In this document: one piece after another, positions 27,690-36,179 of the stretch | Layout of the letters: each line of letters begins with the position of its first letter | Position numbering within the stretch: the stretch's first letter is position 1 | Origin: JAEXOD01 sp963667875 | GTDB lineage: Bacteria > Bacteroidota > Ignavibacteria > Ignavibacteriales > Melioribacteraceae | Reading direction: 5' to 3' | DNA length: 64,000 nucleotides | Assembly: GCA_963667875.2 (NCBI GenBank) | Contig: CAXXGC010000013.1 | Coordinates: 434,001 to 498,000 of the forward strand | The notes under the pieces: model-generated | What the model was told of the DNA's origin: nothing | The model's database searches: none | What the model saw: only the letters and a program-made list of their open reading frames with translations | Position numbers and translations under genes: made by a program

Positions 27690-28145
27690 TTATTTTATAT
27701 CCTCGCGTATCCAGGCATCCTTAAATGCTTTAATCTTCCACAATTCGTCTCTTACACTTTGAGCTTCCTCCTTAGTTGTGTAAGGACTTAACTGCACAAT
27801 ATAAAAACCTTTTGCTTGATCGTATTGGATATCCATTTTATTTGTAATTTTTTTTTGATTTTCTTTTATGAACTTTTCTGCTTTTTCTCTTGTGCTATAT
27901 GCACCAACTTGAACAAAATATAAATATTCATTTTGAACTGGAGTTTCTTCGTTTATTACAACTGTATTTTTTGGTTCTTCGGTTGTAGCTTCATTTACTT
28001 TTGGCGGAGTTTGATTTTCATCATCAAAAACATATACTTCTTCTTTTTTCTGTTCTTTTTGATCTGTAGTTTGCTCTGTCTCTTTACTTCCGGAACAACC
28101 CACTAACAGCGAAAAAAACACTAACAATAATAAATACTTTTTCAT
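27690..28145 (-). CDS. SPOR-domain lipoprotein
   Basis: A 151-residue lipoprotein. The signal peptide ends in lipobox LLVGCSGS, so Cys17 should be lipidated. A charged, disordered linker (about 20-75) leads to a C-terminal SPOR domain (YFVQVGAYSTREKAEKFIKE, then GFYIVQLSPYTTKEEAQSV), which binds denuded glycan strands at division sites. GAAGGAAC precedes the ATG. A decayed copy of this gene's 5' end with the same leader survives at about 30783-30830 next to the second porin gene, marking a past tandem duplication. Confidence 0.9.
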   Translation of the reverse strand: MKKYLLLLVFFSLLVGCSGSKETEQTTDQKEQKKEEVYVFDDENQTPPKVNEATTEEPKNTVVINEETPVQNEYLYFVQVGAYSTREKAEKFIKENQKKITNKMDIQYDQAKGFYIVQLSPYTTKEEAQSVRDELWKIKAFKDAWIREDIK

Positions 28146-28164
28146 AGTTCCTTCTGTTAAATTT

Positions 28165-28200
28165 AAAATAAAAAAGGGACGGAAATATCCGTCCCTTAAA
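28165..28200 (-). terminator. Rho-independent terminator after porin A
   Basis: On the minus strand AAGGGACGGA, short loop, TCCGTCCCTT is followed by TTTTTATTTT, 20 bases beyond the porin stop. It is a strong intrinsic terminator. The same element, with one stem change, lies after porin B at 30859-30882. Confidence 0.88.
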
Positions 28201-28220
28201 TATAAAAAAATAATAATATA

Positions 28221-29522
28221 TTACAAAGAGTAACTAAAATTAATTCCAAATAAATGAGCTACAGGTTTGTAAGTACCATTAAATGTTCCATAAGCAGGTT
28301 TGCCTGGAACCGTATAAACTAACGAGTTTGTAATTTCACGTTCTGCAAAATATAAGAACATATAAGCTACATCAACTCCAAATTTAGGTGTAAATTTATA
28401 TCCAAAACCAACGTTAAAACCAATTCTGTCAGCGTCAGTTAAAGTAGGTTCAACCAATTCGTCTTTTACAGGATTTTTATCATAAAAAATTCCACCGCGT
28501 AAAGTACTTGTTTGGTTTAATACATACTCACAACCTAAACGACCTATAAAACTGTTTTCATAATCTCGTACAGCTGTTGATTTAGTAGCTCCGCCATATA
28601 AAGGGGTTTTAAAAGTTACTTCTAATTTATCGTAACTTTCCCATCCAACATACTGGAAATCAGCAACTAAAGTAAGATTTTCATTAGGCATAAAAGCTAA
28701 ACCTAAAACAATATTTTGTGGTGTTGTTAAAGGAGCTGTAATATCGCCGTGAGGTAATGGAATAGACATTGCACCTGCAACCGGATGATTAAAATCTAAA
28801 GTTGCCGGTTTAGTTTCTGCTGTTCCTTCAAAATCGAATTTATTTTCACTTCTATAATCTAATCCAACTGAAAATTCTTTAACAGGTTTCCATAATAAAC
28901 CTATATTAAATCCCCAAGAAGTTCCGTTGCCTTCTAAAGTTGTAACTCCGTCATTTCTGGGTGCACCCGTTACAGGATCTGCTAAAGGAATGTTTTTAAC
29001 TATTTTTACGTTTCCATAACCAAATGTTACGCCGCCGCCAATTGAAAATTGGTCATTTATTTTATATGCAAAAACAGGTGAAAAATAAAATGTCTGAATC
29101 TCTGTATCCATAGCTAAATATCTACCGGCCCACTTATTATCACTCCATTCGGTTCCAAGACCATAAGGATTGTTAATACTTAAGCCAATAAACATATCAC
29201 TTGATAACTGATGTGTAAAGTACACATTAAATGGAGTATATATTTTATCTTTTAATTTATACTCTGTAGTACTTGGAGTTGGCCCTGTAAATGTTGCTGT
29301 AGGAGCTATTAATGAAACACCTGCTAAAAATTGAGTTCCATTTAATTGTGTAATTCCAGCGGGATTTAAGAAAGCTGCTGACGGATCATTTGCCAAACCG
29401 GTAAATGCACCACCCATTGCCATTGCTCTTGCACCGGTTTCATTTATCTGAAAACCACTTGCAAAACTAATTGATGAAATTATAAAAAAAGTACAAAAAG
29501 CAGAAAGTAATAACTTTCGCAT
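28221..29522 (-). CDS. OmpP1/FadL-family outer-membrane channel, copy A
   Basis: A 433-residue FadL/TodX-type outer-membrane barrel, a class that moves hydrophobic compounds such as long-chain fatty acids or aromatics inward. A signal peptide (MRKLLLSAFCTFFIISSISF) is followed by the hallmark ASGFQINETGARAMAMGGAF and a plug region AFLNPAGITQL; the barrel ends IVTFN-like in ...HLFGINFSYSL. The ATG at 29522 has a perfect GGAGG 6 bases upstream; a longer reading frame upstream is not real. It is highly similar to copy B at 30905-32203, mostly differing in surface loops, which suggests a duplicated and diverging substrate range. Confidence 0.9.
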   Translation of the reverse strand: MRKLLLSAFCTFFIISSISFASGFQINETGARAMAMGGAFTGLANDPSAAFLNPAGITQLNGTQFLAGVSLIAPTATFTGPTPSTTEYKLKDKIYTPFNVYFTHQLSSDMFIGLSINNPYGLGTEWSDNKWAGRYLAMDTEIQTFYFSPVFAYKINDQFSIGGGVTFGYGNVKIVKNIPLADPVTGAPRNDGVTTLEGNGTSWGFNIGLLWKPVKEFSVGLDYRSENKFDFEGTAETKPATLDFNHPVAGAMSIPLPHGDITAPLTTPQNIVLGLAFMPNENLTLVADFQYVGWESYDKLEVTFKTPLYGGATKSTAVRDYENSFIGRLGCEYVLNQTSTLRGGIFYDKNPVKDELVEPTLTDADRIGFNVGFGYKFTPKFGVDVAYMFLYFAEREITNSLVYTVPGKPAYGTFNGTYKPVAHLFGINFSYSL

Positions 29523-29677
29523 TATTCCTCCATAATAAATAATTATTTGAATGCCAAATATCTGTTTTATTTTGAATAAAAACAAATTTAATTCATTTAT
29601 TATACAAAATAATTGGCATTTTTTGCATAATTTTTACAAAATTGTTATTATATTGTTAAAAGAATAAACAAAATATC
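29523..29677 (-). promoter_or_regulatory. Porin A leader and candidate promoter
   Basis: About 150 bases nearly identical to the leader of porin B (32204-32354). Candidate promoter elements on the minus strand are TATAAT at 29599-29604 and a Bacteroidetes-style TAAATTTG at 29583-29590; the latter is conserved in both copies (32273-32280). AATGCCAA/TTGGCATT half-sites (29613-29620 and 29550-29557) flank the region in copy A but one is degenerate in copy B. The start site is not determined. Confidence 0.35.
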
Positions 29678-29815
29678 TTATTCTTTTAGTTCAACAACGG
29701 TATACATTCATCGCCAAGCTTTATATTTGCATAAGAATACTTATTAACACCATAAGGTCGTTTTAATATTTCTCATACAATTTTTTTGTGCACCTATCTC
29801 CTTACCATTAATACA
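29678..29815 (-). pseudogene. Decayed mutS2 3' end (duplication remnant)
   Basis: About 135 bases matching the last 45 codons of the intact mutS2 at 32355-32489. The reading frame HGVNKYSYANI corresponds to HGVNKYYYANI in the real Smr-domain tail, but frameshifts and altered codons interrupt it, and the terminal VVELKE has become a shifted frame. It lies in the same orientation and same distance from a porin leader as the intact gene, so it is the downstream end of a duplicated block. Confidence 0.85.
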
Positions 29816-29863
29816 GTTATCGTCCCGCAATGCCAAAGCCCGCCTTTAGCAGATAAATATATA

Positions 29864-29897
29864 AACTTAAGGATTATCTATTCTTCATTCTTACAAT
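29864..29897 (+). repeat. Inverted repeat arm, left
   Basis: 34 bases starting AACTTAAGGATTATC that are perfectly complementary to 30310-30343. Similarity continues past the arm (ACCCACTTA after three differences). The arms are separated by 412 bases of gene-free DNA. Confidence 0.9.
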
Positions 29898-30063
29898 ACA
29901 ACCCACTTATGGTGGATGTCGCATAAGTAAGATGTGAATGACTGATGGAGATAGTAATCTTATTCAATGACTAAATCGTCTAATTGAAAACTATGAAATA
30001 ATATATTTTTGAATCAGGGCTAAAGTCCGAATTGTTGTGCTTGCACCATACACCACCATAATT

Positions 30064-30083
30064 GGCAATGTTGTCAACTTAAG
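30064..30083 (+). repeat. Short repeat GGCAATGTTGTCAACTTAAG
   Basis: A 20-base sequence repeated in inverted orientation at 30336-30355. It shares AACTTAAG with the 34-base arms, which shows that two or three related modules meet at this motif. The repeats are mosaic and not simple copies. Confidence 0.75.
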
Positions 30084-30309
30084 CAAATTACTCCATTTTA
30101 TGCAACCCCACTTTCGGGGGTTGAAACAGGTATTAATGGTTCCGAGGTCTAATGATATGTAACGCTTTCAGCGTTATTACGCAATAAATTGATTTTCAGT
30201 ATTTAAATTTCTATTTGGATTAAAGGATTATATTAAAAAACCCCGAATGGGGTTTCATATCAGTAGCCTGAACGCTAAAAAAAGAACCACAACCCCGTAA
30301 GTGGGTAAC

Positions 30310-30355
30310 ATTGTAAGAATGAAGAATAGATAATCCTTAAGTTGACAACATTGCC
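30310..30355 (-). repeat. Inverted repeat arm, right (composite)
   Basis: Reverse-complement partner of both 29864-29897 (bases 30310-30343, 34 of 34 matching) and 30064-30083 (bases 30336-30355, 20 of 20 matching). The two matches overlap at AACTTAAG, so this copy joins both modules and may be the more complete version of the element. Confidence 0.85.
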
Positions 30356-30543
30356 ATAATTGGTGGTGTTATAAACTAACCAAATATTTTGTATACCGTT
30401 ACAGACATATATTCCCCCTCAATTTTTAAGAGAGGGCGGTGTACTCAGCAGGGTTTGCTGAGTCGATGGGTGAGTTCCGATGTGCAATACTATTACTTTT
30501 GATACAACCTCGACATTATTGTAACATCAGCGGAAAAATACCA

Positions 30544-30570
30544 ATTGAACCCTGAAGAGGTGACATTGTT
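30544..30570 (-). repeat. Dispersed intergenic repeat, copy 4
   Basis: Reverse-strand reading AATGTCACCTCTTCAGGGTTCA resembles the copies at 52334-52360 and, more loosely, 16945 and 52381. All four copies sit outside genes. Confidence 0.55.
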
Positions 30571-30782
30571 TTTTGTATCAAAATAGCAATAATTATATAT
30601 TTATCCCCATTTTTAACATAGTTAGTAAAGTTCGCTTAATTGGTTTCATTAGAATTATTATTACACAAGAACATAAAACCCCGCAAGCTGAAAGATGCTT
30701 TACTTCACATATCCAACCAATTTTTCAAATAAATTAAAAAGTAGTGACAAGGCAAAATGCTATGTTATTATTTTACAATATA

Positions 30783-30830
30783 TTAGCAAAAAAAGTGACA
30801 AAGTTAGGACAATAACAAATGTTTATTCAT
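30783..30830 (-). pseudogene. Decayed 5' end of SPOR lipoprotein gene (duplication remnant)
   Basis: The minus strand reads an RBS-like AGAAAGAACT, then ATG and MNKHLLLS before a stop, aligned with MKKYLLLL of the intact SPOR gene at 28145. The leader upstream (TTTTAAATTTAAC-like) and the porin terminator beyond it also match those before the real SPOR gene. The remainder of the gene is lost. Together with the mutS2 remnant this marks the other end of the tandem duplication. Confidence 0.7.
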
Positions 30831-30858
30831 AGTTCTTTCTGTTATATTTAAAATAAAA

Positions 30859-30882
30859 AAGGGACAGAAATATCCGTCCCTT
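30859..30882 (-). terminator. Rho-independent terminator after porin B
   Basis: Stem GGGACGGATA/TATTTCTGTCCC with a T-rich tail on the minus strand, 22 bases beyond the porin B stop. It differs by one stem base (a G-U pair in RNA) from the terminator after porin A. Confidence 0.85.
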
Positions 30883-30904
30883 AAATATAAAAAGTAAAAA
30901 TATA

Positions 30905-32203
30905 TTACAAAGAATAATTAAAATTAATTCCTAATAAATGTACAATAGGAGCATATGTTCCGTTAAAAGCAATAGTTTGATGATTTAAAGTAGTATAAAC
31001 TTCCGAGTTAGTAATTTCGCGTTCAAAGAAATGTAAGTACATATAAGCAACATCAACACTAAATTTAGGCGTAAATTTATATCCAAATCCAATGTTAAAA
31101 CCAAGCCTGTCTGCATCGGTTAAAGTTGGTTCTTCCAATTCGTCTCTAACAGGGTTTTTATCGTAAAATAATCCACAGCGTAATGCAACATCTTTATTTA
31201 ACAAATATTCACAACCAACACGTGCAATAAAACTGTTCATATAATCTCTTTTGCCTGTACTTTTATAACTTCCATCAGGTAAAGCTTCTTTAAAATTTAC
31301 CTCTAATTTATCAAAACTTTTCCATCCTACAAACTGAAAATCACCAACAAATGTTAAATTTTCGTTTGGCATATAGGCTAAACCTAAAGTAATATTTTGC
31401 GGAGTTGTTAATGGTGCTGTAATATCACCATGAGGTAATTTTATTGACATTGGGCCATATGAAGGATGATTAAAATCTAATGTTGAAGGATTAGTAGTTG
31501 CTGTTCCTTCAAAATCAAATTTATTTCCACTTCTGTAATCAAAACCAACTGAAAATTCTTTAACCGGTTTCCAAAACAAACCTACATTAAATCCCCATGA
31601 AGTTCCGTCTCCTTCCAAAGTTGTAACTCCGTCATCTTTTGCTGCATGGGTTACAGGGTCGGCTAATGCAACATTACGTACTATTTCTACATTTCCATAA
31701 GCAAATGAAACGCCGCCGCCAATAGATAATTGTTCGTTTATTTTATAGGCAAATACAGGAGTAAAGAAAAATGATTGTATTTCCGTATCCATTGCTAAAT
31801 ACCTGCCGGGCCATTTGGAATCTTTCCAATCGGTACCATTACCCCAAGGAGTAGCAACGCTAAAACCAATAAACCAATCTTTTGATAATTGATGTGTTAC
31901 ATAAAAATTAACAGGCGTATATACTTTATCTTTTAATTTATATTCGCTTTTACTTGGTGAAGGTCCTGTAAAAGTTGATTGTGGAACAATTAATGTTACA
32001 CCGGCCGAAAATTGAGTTCCTAATAATTGTGTTATACCAGCCGGATTAACAAAAGCTGTTGATGGATCGTTTGCTAAACCTGTGAATGCACCACCCATAG
32101 CCATTGCTCGTGCTCCGGTTTCATTAATCTGAAATCCGCTTGCAAAACTAATTGATGAAAATATAAAAAAAGTACAAAAGGCAGAAAGTAATAACTTTCG
32201 CAT
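30905..32203 (-). CDS. OmpP1/FadL-family outer-membrane channel, copy B
   Basis: A 432-residue paralogue of the porin at 28221-29522, with nearly the same signal peptide and the same opening ASGFQINETGARAMAMGGAF. Differences cluster in extracellular-loop positions (for example FREAL-type and GDFQFVGWKSFDK segments against the copy A versions), consistent with altered ligand range or immune/phage evasion. GGAGG precedes the ATG. It is transcribed after mutS2 but has its own leader and terminator, so it is probably an independent unit. Confidence 0.9.
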   Translation of the reverse strand: MRKLLLSAFCTFFIFSSISFASGFQINETGARAMAMGGAFTGLANDPSTAFVNPAGITQLLGTQFSAGVTLIVPQSTFTGPSPSKSEYKLKDKVYTPVNFYVTHQLSKDWFIGFSVATPWGNGTDWKDSKWPGRYLAMDTEIQSFFFTPVFAYKINEQLSIGGGVSFAYGNVEIVRNVALADPVTHAAKDDGVTTLEGDGTSWGFNVGLFWKPVKEFSVGFDYRSGNKFDFEGTATTNPSTLDFNHPSYGPMSIKLPHGDITAPLTTPQNITLGLAYMPNENLTFVGDFQFVGWKSFDKLEVNFKEALPDGSYKSTGKRDYMNSFIARVGCEYLLNKDVALRCGLFYDKNPVRDELEEPTLTDADRLGFNIGFGYKFTPKFSVDVAYMYLHFFEREITNSEVYTTLNHQTIAFNGTYAPIVHLLGINFNYSL

Positions 32204-32354
32204 TATTCCTCCATAATAAATAATTATTTGAATGCCAAATATCCGTTTAATTTTGAATAAAACAAATTTAATTCATTTTTTATACAAAAAAATTGGCCTT
32301 TTTTGCATAATTTTTACAAAATAGTTTTAATATTGTTAAAAAAAACAAAATATT

Positions 32355-34703
32355 TTATTCCTTTAATTCAACAACGGTTATTCCTTCACCGCCATGTTCA
32401 ATATTTGCGTAATAATATTTATTAACACCGTGGTGTCTTTTTAATATATCCCATACAACTTTTTTTAGTGCGCCGGTCCCCTTACCATGAAGTATTTCTA
32501 CTCTATTAGTTCCGTTACTATAACTAATATCCAAAAATTTAATTACTTTTAATTCAATTTCGTTGGCTCTTTCACCTCTAATATCCAAAGTAAGGTTTTG
32601 ATAATTAACACTTATTTTAGAAATTTTACTTTCTTCTTTTTTTTGCTCTTTTTTAGATAAAGGATCAAGTTCTGTCAATTTTACTTTTAATTTCATGTTC
32701 CCGGAAGTTATTATAACGTTTTCATCATCCAAAACAGTTTCTATATTTCCGGAAGTTGAAGTGTTTTTAATTTTAACCAAATCCCCTACTGCAAAAATGT
32801 TTTTTTCTTCTTTAATTCGTACATTTTCAGTTATAAATGATTTGGCGTTAACTTTTAATTTTTCAACCTTTTGTTTTTCCTGTTTAATAACATCTTTATT
32901 TGCGCTTGATTCTTTTATGTTTTTTATTGTAAGTTCAATTTGCCTGTTAACACTTGATAAATACAAATCCGCTTTTTGTTTAGCCTGATTAATTATTTCC
33001 TTTTTTTCTTTTTCAATTTTATCAATATTTGTTTGATATAAACTGGTTAAACCTGCTAATCTTGCATTTTCTAATTCGGAAGTTTTTAATTTTTCGCTCA
33101 ATTTTTTTGATTTGTTTTCCAGTTCAATTAAAAATGTTTCAACTTTTGTCTTATCATCATCAATCGATTCTTTTGCTTCTTCAATAAATGATTTAGAAAA
33201 ACCTATTCTTTCAGCAACTTCAAACGCATATGAAGAACCGGGAACTCCCTGCCTAAACAAATAAGTTGGAGCAAGATTTTCCGAATCATATTCCATTGAA
33301 GCATTTTGAAAGCCATCCAAATCATTAGCTAAAATTTTTAGCTTTCCTAAATGGGTTGTTGCTAAAGTTTTGGTACCAACATTTTTTAGTCTTTGTAATA
33401 TTGTAGCAGCAATTGCACCACCTTCCTCAGGATCTGTTCCTGTACCAATTTCATCTAATAGTACTAGTGTATCTGCATCGGCAAAATCTAAAATCTTTTT
33501 ATAATTTGCTAAATGAGAACTGAATGTACTTAAATCACTTTCTATTGATTGTTCATCACCAATATCAATTATCATATTTTCAAAATAATGCAGATTGGAA
33601 TCAGGATGAATAGGAACATGGAAACCGGATAAAACCAATAGTTCCAATAAACCAACCGTTTTTAATACAACCGTTTTTCCACCGGCGTTTGGACCGGTGA
33701 TAAGTGTAATAATATTTTTGTCAATTTTAAAATTTAACGGAATTGTTTTGTTTTTGCCATATTTTTTTAATAAAATAGGATGACGAGCATCTATAAAATG
33801 CAAAGGATTTTCATTTAATATTGTAGGAAAACAACCGTCAATATCAATTGAATATCTGGCTTTTGCAAATAGTGTATCAATTTTAGCAATTAAATAAAGC
33901 GTATTTTTTAATTCAAAACTCACTTCACCAATTTTTTTTGTCAGATTAGCTAAAATACGGTCAATTTCACGTTTTTCAGCAAACGAAAGAGATAAAATTT
34001 CATTATTCAAATCAAGGGTTTCAGCAGGTTCTATGTATACTGTCTGCCCGCTTGCCGATTCCGAATGAATAAAACCCTTTACGTGTCTTTTATGTTCTGC
34101 TTTAATTGGCAAAACAATTCGACCTTCGCTTATTGTTACATATTCTTCCTGCACATAAGCCGCATCACTAAGTTGTTTTAATATCTTATTTACAACTTTT
34201 TGCAACCTGTCATTTTTTTCTCTTATTTCCGATCGTATTTCGCGTAATTTGGGACTTGCATTATCACTTATTTCTTTATTTTCATTAAAAATGCTACGAA
34301 TTGAATGTTCCAAAACCTTATTAAAATACAGGAACTCGGTAAAGTTTTTATTAATATTTTCTGCATTCGGTTTTGATTTTAGGAATGAAACTAAATTCCT
34401 TGAAATTTCAATTAAATTTAGAATATCTAAAACTTGTGTTATGTTTAACCTAACACCATCAATTTTCGATTTAATAATAGCATCAGTTAAATTGGGTAAA
34501 TAATTTATTGGAGGAATATCATTATGAATTAAAATTTCTTTAGCTTCGGTTACATAACTTCCCTCTAACTGAGCTTGATTAATTTTTCCAAACGGGAAAG
34601 AGTTTAATAACAATTCTTTTCCATTTTCAGTACTTACAAATTTTAAATTATATTCAAGTACTTTAACAAACTCTAATTTGTTTAAGATTAATTTTTCTAT
34701 CAT
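32355..34703 (-). CDS. mutS2: Endonuclease MutS2
   Basis: A 782-residue MutS2. The N-terminal core domain and clamp lead to an ATPase with Walker A GPNAGGKTVVLKTV (about residue 335), Walker B TLVLLDEIGTGTDPEEGGA (about 415) and ATTHLGKLK. A coiled-coil KOW-like region follows (about 520-690), and then the C-terminal Smr nuclease domain with LDIRGERANE and HGKGTGALKK. It limits recombination and/or acts in ribosome collision rescue, depending on the organism. The ATG at 34703 is preferred; a longer in-frame extension upstream would overlap cvpA and lacks homology. Confidence 0.95.
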   Translation of the reverse strand: MIEKLILNKLEFVKVLEYNLKFVSTENGKELLLNSFPFGKINQAQLEGSYVTEAKEILIHNDIPPINYLPNLTDAIIKSKIDGVRLNITQVLDILNLIEISRNLVSFLKSKPNAENINKNFTEFLYFNKVLEHSIRSIFNENKEISDNASPKLREIRSEIREKNDRLQKVVNKILKQLSDAAYVQEEYVTISEGRIVLPIKAEHKRHVKGFIHSESASGQTVYIEPAETLDLNNEILSLSFAEKREIDRILANLTKKIGEVSFELKNTLYLIAKIDTLFAKARYSIDIDGCFPTILNENPLHFIDARHPILLKKYGKNKTIPLNFKIDKNIITLITGPNAGGKTVVLKTVGLLELLVLSGFHVPIHPDSNLHYFENMIIDIGDEQSIESDLSTFSSHLANYKKILDFADADTLVLLDEIGTGTDPEEGGAIAATILQRLKNVGTKTLATTHLGKLKILANDLDGFQNASMEYDSENLAPTYLFRQGVPGSSYAFEVAERIGFSKSFIEEAKESIDDDKTKVETFLIELENKSKKLSEKLKTSELENARLAGLTSLYQTNIDKIEKEKKEIINQAKQKADLYLSSVNRQIELTIKNIKESSANKDVIKQEKQKVEKLKVNAKSFITENVRIKEEKNIFAVGDLVKIKNTSTSGNIETVLDDENVIITSGNMKLKVKLTELDPLSKKEQKKEESKISKISVNYQNLTLDIRGERANEIELKVIKFLDISYSNGTNRVEILHGKGTGALKKVVWDILKRHHGVNKYYYANIEHGGEGITVVELKE

Positions 34704-34716
34704 ATTTAATGTAATT

Positions 34717-35250
34717 TTATTTTTTCTTTGAGTTGGTATTATCGTTATTTTGGATGAATTTTTGAATGAAAGTTTGTGCCCCCGAGCTTTCACCAAATAA
34801 AAAACTTATTGTTGAAGGAACCACGAAATAGACTTTTTGATACATAAAAGAGGAGTCTTTATCTTTTTTATTAGGAACATTAAAAACTTTTAATAACACA
34901 AAAACTGCACTAATAAAAAATACAACCTGTAAAGTACCTGCTAATCCGCCAAGTAATTGATTCAGCAGTTTGTTGACTTTATCAAGCGGATGTATTATTC
35001 GTTTAAGCACAGAAAACAACAATACAATCAACAGAAATAAAATTATTCCCGCAAAAATATCGGCTAAATTTTTATCATCATTAAAAATTGGCAATAGTAT
35101 ACTTCCAAAAAAATCAGAAAACCGATAAGCAATATAAATTCCAACAAATAAACCGATTAATCCAATTATTTTTCTAATCAGACCATCTTTGAAACCTAAT
35201 AAAAAGCCAACAGCTACAACAATTAATATTATTATATCAAGGTAGTTCAA
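34717..35250 (-). CDS. CvpA family membrane protein
   Basis: A 177-residue protein with four predicted transmembrane helices. It starts LDIIILIVVAVGFLLGFKDG and continues with IIGLIGLFVGIYIAYRFS, the CvpA pattern. E. coli CvpA is needed for colicin V production and envelope robustness; no direct activity is known. In many genomes cvpA precedes mutS2, as it does here (13 bases before). The start is TTG, directly after yqeY. Confidence 0.88.
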   Translation of the reverse strand: MNYLDIIILIVVAVGFLLGFKDGLIRKIIGLIGLFVGIYIAYRFSDFFGSILLPIFNDDKNLADIFAGIILFLLIVLLFSVLKRIIHPLDKVNKLLNQLLGGLAGTLQVVFFISAVFVLLKVFNVPNKKDKDSSFMYQKVYFVVPSTISFLFGESSGAQTFIQKFIQNNDNTNSKKK

Positions 35251-35252
35251 TG

Positions 35253-35699
35253 CTATCCCAATATTTTTTCAATAATAGATTTAATTACTTTACCATCTGC
35301 TTTTCCTTTAAATGTTTTTGCAGCCAACTGCATTAATTTAGGAAAATCCGCTTTTGAAGATGCGTTAATTTCAGCTGCTAATTTTTTTATTTCATCTGCA
35401 AGTTCTTCTTCAGTTAACTGTTTAGGAAGATAAGTTAATATAATTTCTAACTCAGCTTTTTCCTTGGCAGCTAATTCAGGTCTATTTCCTTTTTCAAATT
35501 GCTCAATCGATTCTTTCCTTTTTTTGGCAACTGAATTTAATAAATTTATTTCATCTTCATTTGTCATTTCGGTTTTTGCACCGCTTTTTTCATATTCTAA
35601 AATCAAGGCACGTATTGAACGGACTGTTTCAAGTTTTAATTTATCGCCCGATTTCATTGCCTGTTTTAAGTCTTCACTAATTTTTTCTTTTAAACTCAT
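35253..35699 (-). CDS. GatB/YqeY domain protein
   Basis: A 148-residue stand-alone YqeY protein, related to the C-terminal tRNA-binding domain of GatB. It opens MSLKEKISEDLKQAMKSGDK, followed by RSIRALILEYEKSG and the ILTYLPKQLTEEELADEI segment typical of the family, and ends KADGKVIKSIIEKIL. A role in tRNA-dependent amidation or tRNA handling is inferred from the family only. It is followed by cvpA with a 2-base gap. Confidence 0.92.
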   Translation of the reverse strand: MSLKEKISEDLKQAMKSGDKLKLETVRSIRALILEYEKSGAKTEMTNEDEINLLNSVAKKRKESIEQFEKGNRPELAAKEKAELEIILTYLPKQLTEEELADEIKKLAAEINASSKADFPKLMQLAAKTFKGKADGKVIKSIIEKILG

Positions 35700-35750
35700 A
35701 ACATCTCCAAATAAAGAAAATATTTATTTCCTTTTTATTTATTAAATATT

Positions 35751-36164
35751 TTACGGTTTTAATAATGTCGAATAATTTATTCTTCTTGCATCGGCCATTC
35801 TTAACTGCTGCTGTATATCCGTTACTATACCCATATCCGAATTTTTATCTATTCTTAATGAAACTATAACATTTGGCATTAAAACACGTTTATTAAACAT
35901 TACGCTTTGAATTTCATCCATTTTTACTATAGCATCATTAATTTGAATTTGTTTATTACTGCCAACCCACAAATATGAAACAAGTCTTTTGTTTTCTATT
36001 TTTTCAATAGCTTTTGCTTCAGGAAGCTTAAATTTAACTAAAATATTAAATTCCCGCAAAGTGGTTGTAACCATAAAGAACAATAATAAAATAAATATAA
36101 TATCAGATAACGATGCAGTAGGAATTTCTGATTTTAATTTAGCTCTTTTTTTTATAAATTTCAT
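35751..36164 (-). CDS. ExbD/TolR-family biopolymer transport protein, copy 1
   Basis: A 137-residue inner-membrane protein with one N-terminal helix after a basic stretch (KSEIPTASLSDIIFILLLFF). The conserved aspartate of the proton channel is in SLSDIIF. The periplasmic C-terminal domain is short. It pairs with the ExbB homologue at 36733-37422 to make a proton-driven motor for TonB-like or Tol-like functions. No TonB gene is nearby, so the energised partner is unknown. Confidence 0.92.
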   Translation of the reverse strand: MKFIKKRAKLKSEIPTASLSDIIFILLLFFMVTTTLREFNILVKFKLPEAKAIEKIENKRLVSYLWVGSNKQIQINDAIVKMDEIQSVMFNKRVLMPNVIVSLRIDKNSDMGIVTDIQQQLRMADARRINYSTLLKP

Positions 36165-36179
36165 TAATAATTTCTCAAA

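Larger units (their letters stand above)
29523..30904. other. 1.4-kb gene-free scar between duplicated porins
   Basis: No intact gene. From the copy A side: a porin leader duplicate (29523-29677), a decayed mutS2 3' end (29678-29815), about 960 bases of repeats and hairpins (inverted repeats 29864/30310, hairpins at about 30100, 30162 and 30240, a stem ACTCAGCA...TGCTGAGT at about 30432), a decayed 5' end of the SPOR gene (30783-30830) and the porin B terminator. It is interpreted as the rotted junction of a tandem duplication. Confidence 0.75.

Noticed and set aside
29816..30820. Possible novel gene or RNA in the scar region
   Set aside because: All frames are broken by stops, and the hairpins are short and inconsistent with known RNA families; it is better explained as repeats in decayed DNA.
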